Numbered from the stretch's first letter, positions 18,577 through 27,521 are shown. The stretch: 64,000 nt of DNA from Marine Group I thaumarchaeote (GCA_013390745.1 JACASX010000004.1:1-64000), one strand, 5' to 3'. The notes: a model not told the origin generated them from the sequence alone. A program made the numbers and translations.

Positions 18577-18851
18577 GCAGGTGATTCTTCCGGATTTCTA
18601 TTATCTTCATTTGTATAATCAACGACGTCTCCCTCAGGAGTTAACACACCAACGAATACCTTTTCATGTTTTTTTAGTAGCTTTCGATGATCCTTTAATG
18701 ACATATCTAGCCTCATTTCGTTTATTACCATAACACGGTTCTCCTTCCATTCACCCCAACATTTGGTACAACAAGGATAAGAAGATGGAACTGGTTCTAA
18801 TTCCTCATTATCAGGAATTTCATTTTTACATTTGGTACAAGTACGAGTCAT
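18573..18851 (-). CDS. Zinc ribbon fused to a YggX-like segment
   Basis: 92 residues. Two CxxC pairs (CTKC at 5-8, CTKC at about 29-32) form a ribbon. The following NRVMVINEMRLDMSLKDHRKLLKKH resembles the helix of bacterial Fe(2+)-trafficking protein YggX, which has a similar INE..L..HRK pattern. Protection of iron-sulfur proteins from oxidation is therefore possible but inferred from one short motif. Confidence 0.6.
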   Translation of the reverse strand: MTRTCTKCKNEIPDNEELEPVPSSYPCCTKCWGEWKENRVMVINEMRLDMSLKDHRKLLKKHEKVFVGVLTPEGDVVDYTNEDNRNPEESPA

Positions 18852-18926
18852 ATTTTTGTTAATTTGTCTCCCCTTTTATTTTTTTCAGATCAATAGTAAT
18901 AATAGATAATACTATGAATATGACAT

Positions 18927-19136
18927 ATGAAGATAAAATGCCCAAAGTGTAAAGAAAATGCAGAATTAACTCCAGATTTTTCTTTAATTACATGTACAAA
19001 ATGCAACTTGGAAATGAGTTATGGAGAATATGTTAGATACATCGCACATTCTAATTCAACATATTCTGATATCCTTGGAGATTATGCTGGTAGTACTGAA
19101 GGTCAAACAGCTGGTAGTCTAGATGAATGGGATTAA
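18927..19136 (+). CDS. Small zinc-ribbon protein, 69 aa
   Basis: Two CxxC knuckles (CPKC at 4-7 and CTKC at 23-26) make a compact ribbon, followed by a polar, acidic tail. It could be a nucleic-acid-binding or adaptor protein; no family is assigned. It stands alone between the YggX-like gene and the seven-helix membrane gene. Confidence 0.55.
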   Translation: MKIKCPKCKENAELTPDFSLITCTKCNLEMSYGEYVRYIAHSNSTYSDILGDYAGSTEGQTAGSLDEWD

Positions 19137-19213
19137 TGTTAGAATGTAATGAATCAAAAAGTTAGAAAACTTGTTCTCAAACCTTATTTAAAACAGTAAC
19201 CGAGTCAGCGTAA

Positions 19214-19852
19214 TTGGAATTCTTTTTTGAAATAATTCTCAATCTGGTAGGACTCTTAGTAGGTCTTGTTATTGGTACTATTTCATATATAGGATTCAAA
19301 AATACTGCCAGTCCTACATTATTTAGATTATCAATAGCTTTTTTTGCAATTGGAATAGGTTTTGGAATATTAGCAACAGGATTTATTCTTGATGATTTTA
19401 TTTTCAAAACTGGAGATATTAATAGAGGGATTTCAACATTGGGTGTTGCCTCCCAAACAGTTGGATATTGGTTCATTGCATTTTCTCATACTATCAGAAC
19501 TTTCTTTCCCAAATCAAGATATTTCAGATCTATAGGAGCCATACCGTTATTCTTAGTATCGTTCAATTATATTGAAAACATACTCAGAGCAGTTTCATTT
19601 ATTTTGTTAGTGTATGGCGCTATCGAAACTCTGATATCATATATTCAAGGAAGAAAAAAAACAACTCTTTTTGTTGCTGTTGGTCTTGGTCTTTTGGCGT
19701 TTGGTGAATTTATTGGATGGTATTCGTTTGTATTTCCTGAAACCGTTTTGTATGTGACTTCAATTATAATTAAAATTGGGGGATTAATATCGGTCGGTAT
19801 TCCAGTCTCGAAAATTCCATTACGAAAAATTTCATTTGATGAAAATTTGTAG
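19214..19852 (+). CDS. Polytopic membrane protein, about 6-7 helices
   Basis: 212 residues with helices at about 7-27, 35-58, 78-95, 104-122, 125-140, 148-165 and 172-190. It starts at TTG. Its spacing pattern resembles small archaeal seven-helix sensory proteins without a cytoplasmic output domain. The winged-helix gene 110 nt downstream in the same direction could be its partner, but this is inference. Confidence 0.6.
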   Translation: MEFFFEIILNLVGLLVGLVIGTISYIGFKNTASPTLFRLSIAFFAIGIGFGILATGFILDDFIFKTGDINRGISTLGVASQTVGYWFIAFSHTIRTFFPKSRYFRSIGAIPLFLVSFNYIENILRAVSFILLVYGAIETLISYIQGRKKTTLFVAVGLGLLAFGEFIGWYSFVFPETVLYVTSIIIKIGGLISVGIPVSKIPLRKISFDENL

Positions 19853-19961
19853 GAGTTTAAACTGATCGTAGGAATGCATTAGATTGTCAAAATATTTTAT
19901 CTTTATGGTATATGGAAAAACATACTTCAATAACATATAGGATAATAGAAGGAATGAAAGT

Positions 19962-20249
19962 ATGGCTGAACATAGAACACAAATGAAAATAGTTGGAGAA
20001 ATATTAGATACAGCTACACAAGAAATCGACGAATACGAAGGTACTACTATTACACACATTATTAGAAAGGCAAATATTTCACATGGACGACTTTCTAGAA
20101 TTTTGAATAATTTAGTTTCGCAAGGTCTCTTGGAACAAGTAACTTCAAAAAGATCTTATCGTTATAAAACCAGTCCTTCAGGAAGAGAATTTCTTGTAGC
20201 ATACAAAACTTTTAGAGAATTTTCGGATGATTTTGGCTTAACTATTTAG
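19962..20249 (+). CDS. Small winged-helix regulator
   Basis: 95 residues with one winged-helix domain: THIIRKANISHGRLSRILNNLVSQGLLEQ is the recognition-helix region and YRYKTSPSGREFL the wing. It belongs with the 93-aa protein at 26575-26856, which shares the pattern KANLSHSRL, an L-x-GL turn and the C-terminal YxxFxx....FGL ending. Many paralogues of this type are usual in Nitrososphaerota. Confidence 0.75.
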   Translation: MAEHRTQMKIVGEILDTATQEIDEYEGTTITHIIRKANISHGRLSRILNNLVSQGLLEQVTSKRSYRYKTSPSGREFLVAYKTFREFSDDFGLTI

Positions 20250-20280
20250 TTAGAGTAAAATATTAAAAAATGTAAATAAT

Positions 20281-20880
20281 TTGAAAATTTCATGCAATGA
20301 TGTAGATATACAAATAGCATCTAAAGCAATTAACAATGGTGCGATTGTAATTTTTCCTACAGATACTGTCTATGGTTTAGGATGTAATCCTTACAATCAT
20401 GATGCGGTGCTATCTATATATGAAATCAAAAAAAGGAAAAAAACAAAACCTTTTCCTGTGATTGGATATTCAAAAAAAGAATTAGAAAAAATTGCAGAAT
20501 TTAATTCGTTAGAAGAAAAAATTGCAGAAAAGTTTTGGCCTGGTCCAATTACATTGATATTAAAAATAAAGGATAAGGAAATTCAAAAATCATTAGATCT
20601 TGAAGGAAAAATTGCTGTTAGAGTGCCTAACAATCAATGCGTTTTGGCACTTCTTAAAGAATGTAAATTATTGGTGGGTACAAGTGCCAATATTTCTGGT
20701 ACTGCTCCGTTTAATGATCCGAAAGAATGTGGTAAAAATCTAAGTGGCTATGATTTACTAATAGATGGAGGAATAATTTCAGGTCAAGGTGAATCAACAA
20801 TTGTTGAAATTGAAAATAATGACGTAAAGATTCTTAGAAAAGGAAATGTCTCAGAAGAAATGATAAAAGAATTAACTTGA
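20281..20880 (+). CDS. L-threonylcarbamoyladenylate synthase (YrdC/Sua5 family)
   Basis: 199 residues, a stand-alone YrdC domain. FPTDTVYGLGCN, KKRKKTKPFPVI, FWPGPITLILK, VAVRVPN-like IAVRVPNNQC and TSANISGTAPF are all family motifs. The enzyme makes threonylcarbamoyl-AMP, the donor for t6A at tRNA position 37. Start TTG. It overlaps the THUMP gene by 4 nt; a KEOPS-type subunit gene lies just beyond, so three tRNA-modification genes are clustered. Confidence 0.92.
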   Translation: MKISCNDVDIQIASKAINNGAIVIFPTDTVYGLGCNPYNHDAVLSIYEIKKRKKTKPFPVIGYSKKELEKIAEFNSLEEKIAEKFWPGPITLILKIKDKEIQKSLDLEGKIAVRVPNNQCVLALLKECKLLVGTSANISGTAPFNDPKECGKNLSGYDLLIDGGIISGQGESTIVEIENNDVKILRKGNVSEEMIKELT

Positions 20881-21395
20881 ATCTAATTATTACCTGTGCC
20901 AGAAATCTTGAATCAGAAACAAAAAATGAGATAAGCAAAATACTTGATGAGTTAGGTGATCAAGAACCAGAAATTTTGAATGTTGGTATGAGAGGTGTTT
21001 TGATGGCTAACACTGTAATTGAACCATCAAAAATTATAGATTACGTCAAAAACAAGATGATTGAAGAACCTTGGTTAATCCGATATTGCTTAAGAATAAT
21101 TCCAATTCAAATGATAACTGAAACGGAGATAGATAAAATCAAACAAAATGTAATTAAATTAAAGGACACGATTCAAAAAAATGATTCTTACAGAATTACA
21201 ATTGAGAAACGAAATACGAGTATTTCATCAAATGAAATAATTACTGAAATTGCAAAAATATTTCCCAATAAAGTTTCATTGAATCAACCTGACTGGATAA
21301 TACTAATAGAGATTCTTGGAAATGAGACGGGAATATCAATTTTAAAAGATGACGGGATATTCAGCCTAGATAAGGCAAAACGGATGTCAGACTAG
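20877..21395 (+). CDS. THUMP-domain protein, Tan1-like
   Basis: 172 residues starting at a TTG that overlaps the YrdC stop. The N-terminal LIITCARNLESETKNEI resembles Tan1, and the C-terminal two thirds fits a THUMP RNA-binding fold (YRITIEKRNTSISSNEIITEIA). Tan1 assists acetylation of tRNA-Ser/Leu in eukaryotes. A role in tRNA modification is likely; the partner enzyme is not in the window. Confidence 0.75.
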   Translation: MNLIITCARNLESETKNEISKILDELGDQEPEILNVGMRGVLMANTVIEPSKIIDYVKNKMIEEPWLIRYCLRIIPIQMITETEIDKIKQNVIKLKDTIQKNDSYRITIEKRNTSISSNEIITEIAKIFPNKVSLNQPDWIILIEILGNETGISILKDDGIFSLDKAKRMSD

Positions 21396-22163
21396 TATCG
21401 TAGCTTTTTCAACGATAATATCTTCCAGTGAATCCTTAGATTGTACTACTGACAGCTGATTTTTTGATACGTTGAATTGTCTTTTTAGAAATGGATGGTT
21501 ATTTCTTGAAAGTGGCTTTGGATTGAGAAACGGCTTGAGTTCAAAATAAAGTCTGTTCAAGGAAGATTTTTTGCCCATGGCAATTACCAAATAATCCATA
21601 TTCATTTTTCTTCCCGCAACCTTAATTGCTGCTGATATCTGTGTAGTGACTGCAAATCTAAGCAAAATGTCTGTTTCAATTTTTTTTGAAAGCATGGTCT
21701 TGGTTTTTTTTGCATGAAGAGATATTGCAAGTATTTTTTTGGCATGTTGTACACTGAGAAGAAACTGTGGGTTTATTGCTTGAATTATTAGATGCTTGTG
21801 TTTGTTTCTCAACTCATCCAAAAAATCTCTATGAAACCTCTTGTCAAAGAGTGTGTCAAATATCTCTACATTTGACTGTACAACTAAGAATTGGATTCTA
21901 CAGGAGGAACCTCCATGTATGATTGGAATAATAGTGATTTCATCGTTACCGCTCAGCTTTGTATCATAGCCCTGCAGTGCTGAGGAATCTACCCCGTTTA
22001 CAGCTATGAGCAGATTTTTTGTATCAAATTCTAATGTGTCTTTGGGCTTGATTTGTATGAGATGGCTAATCAATTCATTTATGGTAGAGATATTTTTTTC
22101 CAAAACTATCTTATCGGTGGAAAATGATTTTTTGGCGCCACCAAGCAATTTCACAGTAATCAA
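21387..22163 (-). CDS. Fusion of MoaD/ThiS-like beta-grasp domain and KEOPS Cgi121-like domain
   Basis: 258 residues. Residues 1-85 look like a MoaD/ThiS/SAMP ubiquitin-like domain: MITVKLLGGAKKSF, NELISHL, VNGVDSS and IIPIIHGG, where the GG would be the thiocarboxylated end in a free carrier. Residues 90-258 look like Cgi121, with HAKKTKTMLSKKIETDILLR and AVTTQISAAIKVAGRK. The GG is internal, so it cannot be activated without cleavage. It converges with the YrdC-THUMP genes, linking it to t6A. Confidence 0.75.
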   Translation of the reverse strand: MITVKLLGGAKKSFSTDKIVLEKNISTINELISHLIQIKPKDTLEFDTKNLLIAVNGVDSSALQGYDTKLSGNDEITIIPIIHGGSSCRIQFLVVQSNVEIFDTLFDKRFHRDFLDELRNKHKHLIIQAINPQFLLSVQHAKKILAISLHAKKTKTMLSKKIETDILLRFAVTTQISAAIKVAGRKMNMDYLVIAMGKKSSLNRLYFELKPFLNPKPLSRNNHPFLKRQFNVSKNQLSVVQSKDSLEDIIVEKATILV

Positions 22164-22189
22164 TGCATTAACCTGGGATTAGTTCAAAA

Positions 22190-22537
22190 TTAATCTTGTA
22201 ATTCTGTTGTAGCAGAAGATTTTTCCACTATAACTTCACTCTTTGATTCATCCTTGGAAGGTTCTTCCACTATAACTTCACTCTTTGATTCATCCTTGGA
22301 AGGTTCTGTAGCTTCTGAAATTTGTTCCTCATTTTCAGCAGATTCTATTTTTTCTCTTTCATTTCTAAGTTCATTTTTGATAAATTTTGTAATGTATCCA
22401 GCCAGTTCATTTTTTAATATTTTAGATGTAATCGTAGATATTTTGTTGAGGGCTTTCTTATTTTCATCAAAATTAACTCCAAACATGGATTTGTTGTCTT
22501 TTAAAACCTCCATTGAAAATCGTTTTATCCTATTCAC
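22190..22537 (-). CDS. rps17e: Ribosomal protein S17e with acidic repeat tail
   Basis: 115 residues. The first 60 match archaeal S17e: RIKRFSMEVLKDNKSMFGV, FDENKKALNKIS and LAGYITKFIKNE. The remainder is an acidic Glu/Ser-rich tail with a 14-residue unit repeated twice (42-bp DNA units at 22225-22266 and 22267-22308). Such a tail is not part of the S17e fold and is probably disordered. Start GTG. Confidence 0.88.
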   Translation of the reverse strand: MNRIKRFSMEVLKDNKSMFGVNFDENKKALNKISTITSKILKNELAGYITKFIKNELRNEREKIESAENEEQISEATEPSKDESKSEVIVEEPSKDESKSEVIVEKSSATTELQD

Positions 22538-22568
22538 TAAATCAAGACATCTGGACTGTTTTTTATAT

Positions 22569-23324
22569 CTATAGAATGAGAAAACGTTTAGAATTTTGTT
22601 CTATTACATCACATAATTCGTCATAATTCACATGTAAAACCTTGGATGCACAAAAAACTATACTTGGAATAAAATCAATTTGGGCAGTTTTGTTTTCAAA
22701 ACATCGAGAGAATCTAACAGGTCCATCAGTTTCTACTAGAATTTTATCTTTATTCGCTTTTGACAGTAATACCTGTTTGTCTTTTGAATAAACTGTTACT
22801 GGGCCAAAGGAAACATAGCAGTCCAAGTCCATTGCCTGCTGTAATTGCTTTTTGCTTCCATCAAACCAATGTAACAAAGTAGTAGGAATGTTATATGATG
22901 GTAATATTTTGAATATCTCATCAAGTGTTTTTCTAGAATGTATTGAAACTGGTTTTCTAAATTTTTCTGCATATGAAAGTTGAGTTCTAAAAACGTGTTC
23001 CTGTTTTAAGAATTCTTCATCAGAGTTAGTATAGGTATGATCTAATCCAATCTCACCTACTCCTGAAATTTTTTCGTTATTCTCAACAATTAATTTGAAT
23101 ATTGATTCAGTGTCATCCTGTGCTTTTTCTGGATGCATGCCTATGAATGGTAAAATATACTCACTTTTTTTTCCGAGTTCAAGGGTTTTTTTTGATGAAG
23201 TGTAATCCATAGAGACACAGCATGCCTTGATACAAAGTCTTTTCATGCAGTTAAGAATTAGTGGGATGTCATGTTCATACTCAGCATCAGAAAGGTGAAT
23301 GTGAGCATCGTAAAGCCAAGTCAT
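22569..23324 (-). CDS. TatD-family metal-dependent hydrolase
   Basis: 251 residues. DAHIHLSDAEY supplies the first two His metal ligands, GEIGLDHTY the Glu, PVSIHSRKT and TLLHWFDGS the later His residues, and VETDGPVRF the final Asp. TatD enzymes are Mg-dependent DNases, some acting on D-tyrosyl-tRNA or in DNA repair; the substrate here is not determined. It lies 31 nt upstream of rps17e in the same direction. Confidence 0.88.
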   Translation of the reverse strand: MTWLYDAHIHLSDAEYEHDIPLILNCMKRLCIKACCVSMDYTSSKKTLELGKKSEYILPFIGMHPEKAQDDTESIFKLIVENNEKISGVGEIGLDHTYTNSDEEFLKQEHVFRTQLSYAEKFRKPVSIHSRKTLDEIFKILPSYNIPTTLLHWFDGSKKQLQQAMDLDCYVSFGPVTVYSKDKQVLLSKANKDKILVETDGPVRFSRCFENKTAQIDFIPSIVFCASKVLHVNYDELCDVIEQNSKRFLIL

Positions 23325-23427
23325 GGAACTGATAACTTTGGCTGCCTAAAATAGTCTGTTTTAATCATACTTGTATTGGAATTTTTTTACTAATGATCTT
23401 TTATCATACATTTGATAAAAAAAAACT

Positions 23428-23649
23428 GTGAGGTCATCAGAATTAGGGCTTTCAGCGATGTATCGTATTTTAAAAAAATCTGGAGCTCAACGGGTAAGTG
23501 ACGAGTCTGCCACCGAGCTTAGAAGGGTTATAGAGGAAATAGCGGAAGTTATTGCAAAAAATGCTGTTGATGATGCAAATCATGCTGGCAGGAAAACTGT
23601 CAAGGCTGATGACGTCAAACTAGCTTCTAAGCAATTTAGTAAGTTTTAA
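23428..23649 (+). CDS. Archaeal histone
   Basis: 73 residues forming a single histone fold: LSAMYRILKKSGAQRVS, ATELRRVIEEIAEVIAKNAV, and GRKTVKADDVKLA, which carries the canonical loop-2 residues. It packages DNA as dimers and longer multimers. The start is GTG, 9 residues before the AMYRILKKS helix, consistent with the family length. Confidence 0.93.
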   Translation: MRSSELGLSAMYRILKKSGAQRVSDESATELRRVIEEIAEVIAKNAVDDANHAGRKTVKADDVKLASKQFSKF

Positions 23650-23689
23650 TCTAAAGAGTTAATTTCTGGTTTCGTGTTTTTTCTACTAC

Positions 23690-23763
23690 GGTGAGGTAGT
23701 ACAGTCCGGTAGTGCATGGGCCTGCAAAGCCTAGTGTCGGGAGTTCAAATCTCTCCCTCACCT
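23690..23763 (+). tRNA. tRNA-Cys (GCA)
   Basis: A complete cloverleaf. The acceptor stem pairs GGTGAGG with CCTCACC, the D stem GTAC with GTGC, and the anticodon stem TGGGC with GCCTA around loop CTGCAAA, giving anticodon GCA. The T stem pairs GGGAG with CTCTC around TTCAAAT. The discriminator is T, usual for tRNA-Cys. CCA is not encoded. There is no intron. Confidence 0.95.
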
Positions 23764-23829
23764 CTTTGATCCTGGTTATTTCATAATTACCCACCCTTTC
23801 TTAAGGGGAACAAAAGATCAAAATCAAAA

Positions 23830-25584
23830 TTGACATCTAAAGAAGCGACTCTCTTAGATTATAGCGAGGAGGGACGTACTCTCCTAACTCAACTATCAAG
23901 TGCACCTCTTGAAGGATTTGCAACGCATGCAGTAGATGCAAGCATTACTGAATTCATGAAGGACGCAAAAAACGAAGTAGAGAAAGGACATCTCTACCTT
24001 TTATGGCATTTACTATACGTTGAAGAAGTACTGGAAGATGTTGCAGAAAATGCAATAATAGATGGTGCATATGATTGTGGAATTGACGCGTATTTGGTGG
24101 ATACTTCAGAAAAAAGAATTAGATTATTCCAATCAAAGTATGGCGAAGCTCATTCTGTAGGAGCAATTGACAAATTCATCAAGGACGTTGATCGGTTCAA
24201 AAAATTAGAACAGTCAAAGATCAGACGAGATGAGTTACAATATCTTTGGAAACATCTTCATGAAAAAAACATGAAGACAGAGTTAGTTTACATGACTGAT
24301 AATGATGTAGACGAGTATGAAAGTGGTGAAGTGAAAGTTGTGGGAAAGGAACAGGTCTATCAAATATTGTGGGAACGCATTAAGAAACCAGCCAAAGGAG
24401 AAAAGTCTAGTTTGAGTATTTTAAAATGCCTCGAGCATGATAATGCATTATGCTGCATTGTTTCTGCATTTGACTATGCAGATTTTGTAGAAAGGAATGA
24501 ACATTATGTCTTCGAGTCAAATATTAGAAAACATCTTGGCGGAAAAGGATCAATTAACAAAGGAATTACAAAAACTCTAGAAGAAGATCCCCACAAATTC
24601 TTTGAATGGAATAATGGGATTACCATAACTGTAGATGATTACTCGATGAAAAATAATCAGCTTAGCCTAGGAGGAGCACAAATTGTCAATGGTGCGCAAA
24701 CATCTAAGAGCATTCTTGACAGAAAAAAGAAAACAAACAACCTAGATGCAGAAGTTTTGGTTACCATTATTAAAACCAAAGATGAGGAACACCAGAGAAA
24801 TATCACAAAATACAGGAACTCCCAGAATGCCATTAAAGGTAAAGACTATGTCTCGCTAGAGGATTACCATATAGCAATACATTCCATGTTAGAAAGGATA
24901 GGCTATTTCTATGAACATCAACAGGGTTCTTGGCTGAACCTTTCATCTTCGGAAAAAGCTAAATTCGATGGTAATGAGATTTACAACAAATACCTATCAG
25001 ATAAAAAAGAAAAATGTAGAATCAAAGATGATACTGCGATTGCCTCAATGGTCTCATATTTTGAACAGAAACCAAATGATGTGTATGGCGGCATAGGAAA
25101 ATATCTCCCCAAGGGTGCAAAATATGAAACTGTCTTTGATGATGAACTAGAATGTGATTATCGATACTTCCTATTTCCACACTTAATTCGTGAATATGCC
25201 AAAAATGTATTGGGATACGACAGAAGTAATACTCAAAATAGATACAAGAAGTATGCACAGAATCTTTTTGTTGCAGTCACTGCAAGAATAATTCACAAAA
25301 ACATTTTAGGAACAGATGATGATTTTAAGAAGGATATTTCTGAATTGGAAAAGATGATTCAAAATATTGGATTGTTCACAAAAATTCTAAAAACTACCGA
25401 CAAGGTTGTAACAAAATTCCTTGAAGATTCTAAGGTTGAAGAAAAGATAGATGAGGCCAATACTGCTCATAACTTTTTTTCAAACCAAGTTTACAGCAAA
25501 GACATGTTGGAAGTAATAGATTCGAAAATTAGACAAGAACAAGAAGAAATAGACTATATCAAAAAAACAATTTCTGGCATATAA
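23830..25584 (+). CDS. AIPR-family (abortive infection phage resistance) protein
   Basis: 584 residues with the AIPR core: NIRKHLGGKGSINKGI, FFEWNNGITITVDDYS, QIVNGAQTSKSIL and KYRNSQNAIKGKD. The N-terminal part (DGAYDCGIDAYLVD..RLFQSKYG) resembles a PD-(D/E)XK nuclease, with D in GIDAY and QSK. AIPR proteins occur in abortive-infection and restriction contexts. The start is TTG, 66 nt after tRNA-Cys, a common landing site for accessory genes. No duplicated tRNA end was found on its far side. Confidence 0.85.
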   Translation: MTSKEATLLDYSEEGRTLLTQLSSAPLEGFATHAVDASITEFMKDAKNEVEKGHLYLLWHLLYVEEVLEDVAENAIIDGAYDCGIDAYLVDTSEKRIRLFQSKYGEAHSVGAIDKFIKDVDRFKKLEQSKIRRDELQYLWKHLHEKNMKTELVYMTDNDVDEYESGEVKVVGKEQVYQILWERIKKPAKGEKSSLSILKCLEHDNALCCIVSAFDYADFVERNEHYVFESNIRKHLGGKGSINKGITKTLEEDPHKFFEWNNGITITVDDYSMKNNQLSLGGAQIVNGAQTSKSILDRKKKTNNLDAEVLVTIIKTKDEEHQRNITKYRNSQNAIKGKDYVSLEDYHIAIHSMLERIGYFYEHQQGSWLNLSSSEKAKFDGNEIYNKYLSDKKEKCRIKDDTAIASMVSYFEQKPNDVYGGIGKYLPKGAKYETVFDDELECDYRYFLFPHLIREYAKNVLGYDRSNTQNRYKKYAQNLFVAVTARIIHKNILGTDDDFKKDISELEKMIQNIGLFTKILKTTDKVVTKFLEDSKVEEKIDEANTAHNFFSNQVYSKDMLEVIDSKIRQEQEEIDYIKKTISGI

Positions 25585-25723
25585 TCAAATAATCCTCAAG
25601 AATGGCAGACATCCAGCCAAGAAACTTCTTGCAGGAGGTTTACAATGGCCAGACATTCTACCGGTAATTTATAAAAAAAACTTCTATATAACAAAATATG
25701 GTTTTTATAACAAATCAAAAGTG

Positions 25724-25897
25724 ATGGTGTGTATGAACTCTGAAAAATGTGTGTTATGTGATGATGAAATTGATCAGGCATACTCGCCTATGAAAGAATG
25801 GGGTATAGATGGACATTTGTGCGGTAAATGTTATTCAAAAAAACTTTCAGAGTTTTATCCTGGCGATCATGAAAGGGTAAACCTTTCAGAGAAATAG
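25724..25897 (+). CDS. Small zinc-ribbon protein, 57 aa
   Basis: A short protein with two CxxC knuckles (CVLC and CGKC) about 21 residues apart and an acidic, aromatic tail (SEFYPGDHERVN). The start is either ATG 25724 or ATG 25733, in the same frame. No known family. It ends 6 nt before the convergent 195-aa gene. Confidence 0.6.
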   Translation: MVCMNSEKCVLCDDEIDQAYSPMKEWGIDGHLCGKCYSKKLSEFYPGDHERVNLSEK

Positions 25898-25903
25898 TCA
25901 CTT

Positions 25904-26491
25904 CTATCTTTTCTCAGTGTATTTATTAACAGAAAAACAGTTCCACGCCAGTACGTCGTCCTTTATTTCAGTCTCTGTAAGAAATTTAATGTCAGAAACA
26001 GTTTTTTTCTTTTTCAGCAAGTTTACTTGAAATGTTTCAAATTTTTTACAATCGCAGTCCTCAAAAAGACAACTGTCATCGTCTTTCCCCTCTTCATGGT
26101 CCTCCTTGATATGACCACAGTTACATTTTGCATCATCTTTGACATCTTTTTTGAATTTTATAGCATAAGTGCCTAGTCGCAGATATGCAGTGCCTTCATG
26201 TCCTTTTTTAAAGCGATCAAAGTGAGGAGACTTTGGAAGAACTTTGAAAATAGCTCTATTGTTTTTTGGATTACGAGATTCCGCTCCCATTATGAACCAG
26301 TAAGTATCGCCCGTTTCTACGAATCTAATTTTAATAGAATGATCGTTCCACCAATGCATCGTATCCATCCAAAATTTCCGCGCTATTTTGAGATCAGAAA
26401 ATAGTGGCACCACGTTCATGCGTATTTCATAATAACGATAAGCAACGCCAAGAAAACTATCAAACCATGGAATTGGCGAATCTGAAGACAT
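25904..26491 (-). CDS. Hypothetical protein with cysteine cluster
   Basis: 195 residues. An aromatic N-terminal half (WMDTMHWWNDHSIKI) precedes a compact Cys/His cluster around residues 123-150 (CNCGHIKEDH then CLFEDCDCKKF), which could bind zinc. No family recognised. It is divergent from the winged-helix gene at 26575. Confidence 0.55.
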   Translation of the reverse strand: MSSDSPIPWFDSFLGVAYRYYEIRMNVVPLFSDLKIARKFWMDTMHWWNDHSIKIRFVETGDTYWFIMGAESRNPKNNRAIFKVLPKSPHFDRFKKGHEGTAYLRLGTYAIKFKKDVKDDAKCNCGHIKEDHEEGKDDDSCLFEDCDCKKFETFQVNLLKKKKTVSDIKFLTETEIKDDVLAWNCFSVNKYTEKR

Positions 26492-26574
26492 ATTACGAAA
26501 TCAAATTAATATTATATGTACTTGATTAATTCTACAGTTATACTCTTATATCCGAGTAATTTTAAAATGTTCTA

Positions 26575-26856
26575 ATGGTAGTTTACCGAACCAGCATGCA
26601 AATTGTAGCCGATCTTTTAGTTGCTACAGATCAATGCGGACAAGAAGGAATCAAAACTACCTCGTTACTTTCAAAGGCCAATCTTTCACATTCAAGATTA
26701 GAAAAATTTGTTAGTAATTTAACTGGAGCAGGACTTGTCAACAAAATTGAATACGATGGAAGGAATGTATTTGTGATTACTCCAAAAGGCAGACAGTATC
26801 TTGAACAGTACCAAAAATTTGCTGATGTAGCAGAATCTTTTGGTTTAGAAATGTAA
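26575..26856 (+). CDS. Small winged-helix regulator
   Basis: 93 residues. The helix-turn-helix is LLSKANLSHSRLEKFVSNL followed by the wing GLVNKIEYDGRNVFVITPKG. It is a paralogue of the 95-aa protein at 19962-20249, with matching KAN-SH-RL and FGL motifs. No ligand domain is present. It overlaps nothing and is followed 4 nt later by a convergent membrane gene. Confidence 0.75.
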   Translation: MVVYRTSMQIVADLLVATDQCGQEGIKTTSLLSKANLSHSRLEKFVSNLTGAGLVNKIEYDGRNVFVITPKGRQYLEQYQKFADVAESFGLEM

Positions 26857-26859
26857 AAA

Positions 26860-27102
26860 TTATTTCTTAAATTTTCTTCTTCTCTCTCTATTAGCTTGTT
26901 GTCTGGCTTTCTTTCCTTTGTAGCCATTGTACATAATAACTACAATTATACCACCAATAGACGCATAAAATAATAGATAAAGCGGTTGATCCCGAAGTTC
27001 TCCTGTGTCTGGTTGCAAAAATGCTATTGGTATTCCAACCAACAGAAAACCCAAAACAACCATCATAGTCTTATCCATGAGAGTGTGCTGTTGTAAAGCC
27101 AT
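26860..27102 (-). CDS. Small membrane protein, two helices
   Basis: 80 residues with membrane helices at about 11-29 and 43-60 and a very basic C-terminal tail (KARQQANRERRRKFKK), which should stay in the cytoplasm. No family recognised. It is divergent from the 57-aa membrane protein starting 29 nt away, so the two share a promoter region. Confidence 0.6.
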   Translation of the reverse strand: MALQQHTLMDKTMMVVLGFLLVGIPIAFLQPDTGELRDQPLYLLFYASIGGIIVVIMYNGYKGKKARQQANRERRRKFKK

Positions 27103-27130
27103 ATATCTTTTTGATGTTTATCATGTTACA

Positions 27131-27304
27131 TTGTCAAAAATTCTGGAAGTGATTGGACTGGCTTTGATCGGTGGAACAATTTACTCGTTTATTGGAATGA
27201 TAGAATCAGAGTTACGATGGCCAGTATTTTGGTCGTGTGCTGGAGGAGCGTTGGCAATCATATTATATAGAAACTACATCAGGAGGAAAAAAAAAAATAC
27301 GTAG
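27131..27304 (+). CDS. Small membrane protein, 57 aa
   Basis: The TTG at 27131 (MSKILEVIGLAL) is chosen because the longer reading frame would run through the divergent membrane gene and its promoter. Two membrane helices (about 5-24 and 32-48) and a basic tail RRKKKNT. No family recognised. The following 335 nt (27305-27639) hold no supported gene but contain the tRNA-Thr fragment. Confidence 0.5.
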   Translation: MSKILEVIGLALIGGTIYSFIGMIESELRWPVFWSCAGGALAIILYRNYIRRKKKNT

Positions 27305-27521
27305 ACATTACATCACAAAACAACAAACAAAACTACACATCGACAGATCTATTAAGGAGCATTTTAGGATAATTGAAGGGGAGTATGACAGAACAAACTG
27401 AATGGTGGAATGGATTGGGAGAAGAACTTGAAACAGACATAGAAACCCTAACTGATAAAACTGAAAACTCTTAAAATTATTTTAAAAAAATGTAATTGAA
27501 AAACATTGTTAATTTTTATGA

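Noticed and set aside
27005-27130. N-terminal extension of the 57-aa membrane protein
   Set aside because: It would be antisense to the whole start of the divergent membrane gene; the TTG at 27131 starts directly before the hydrophobic segment.
27385-27444. A 19-codon ORF (MTEQTEWWNGLG...)
   Set aside because: Too short, no strong Shine-Dalgarno and no coupling to a gene.
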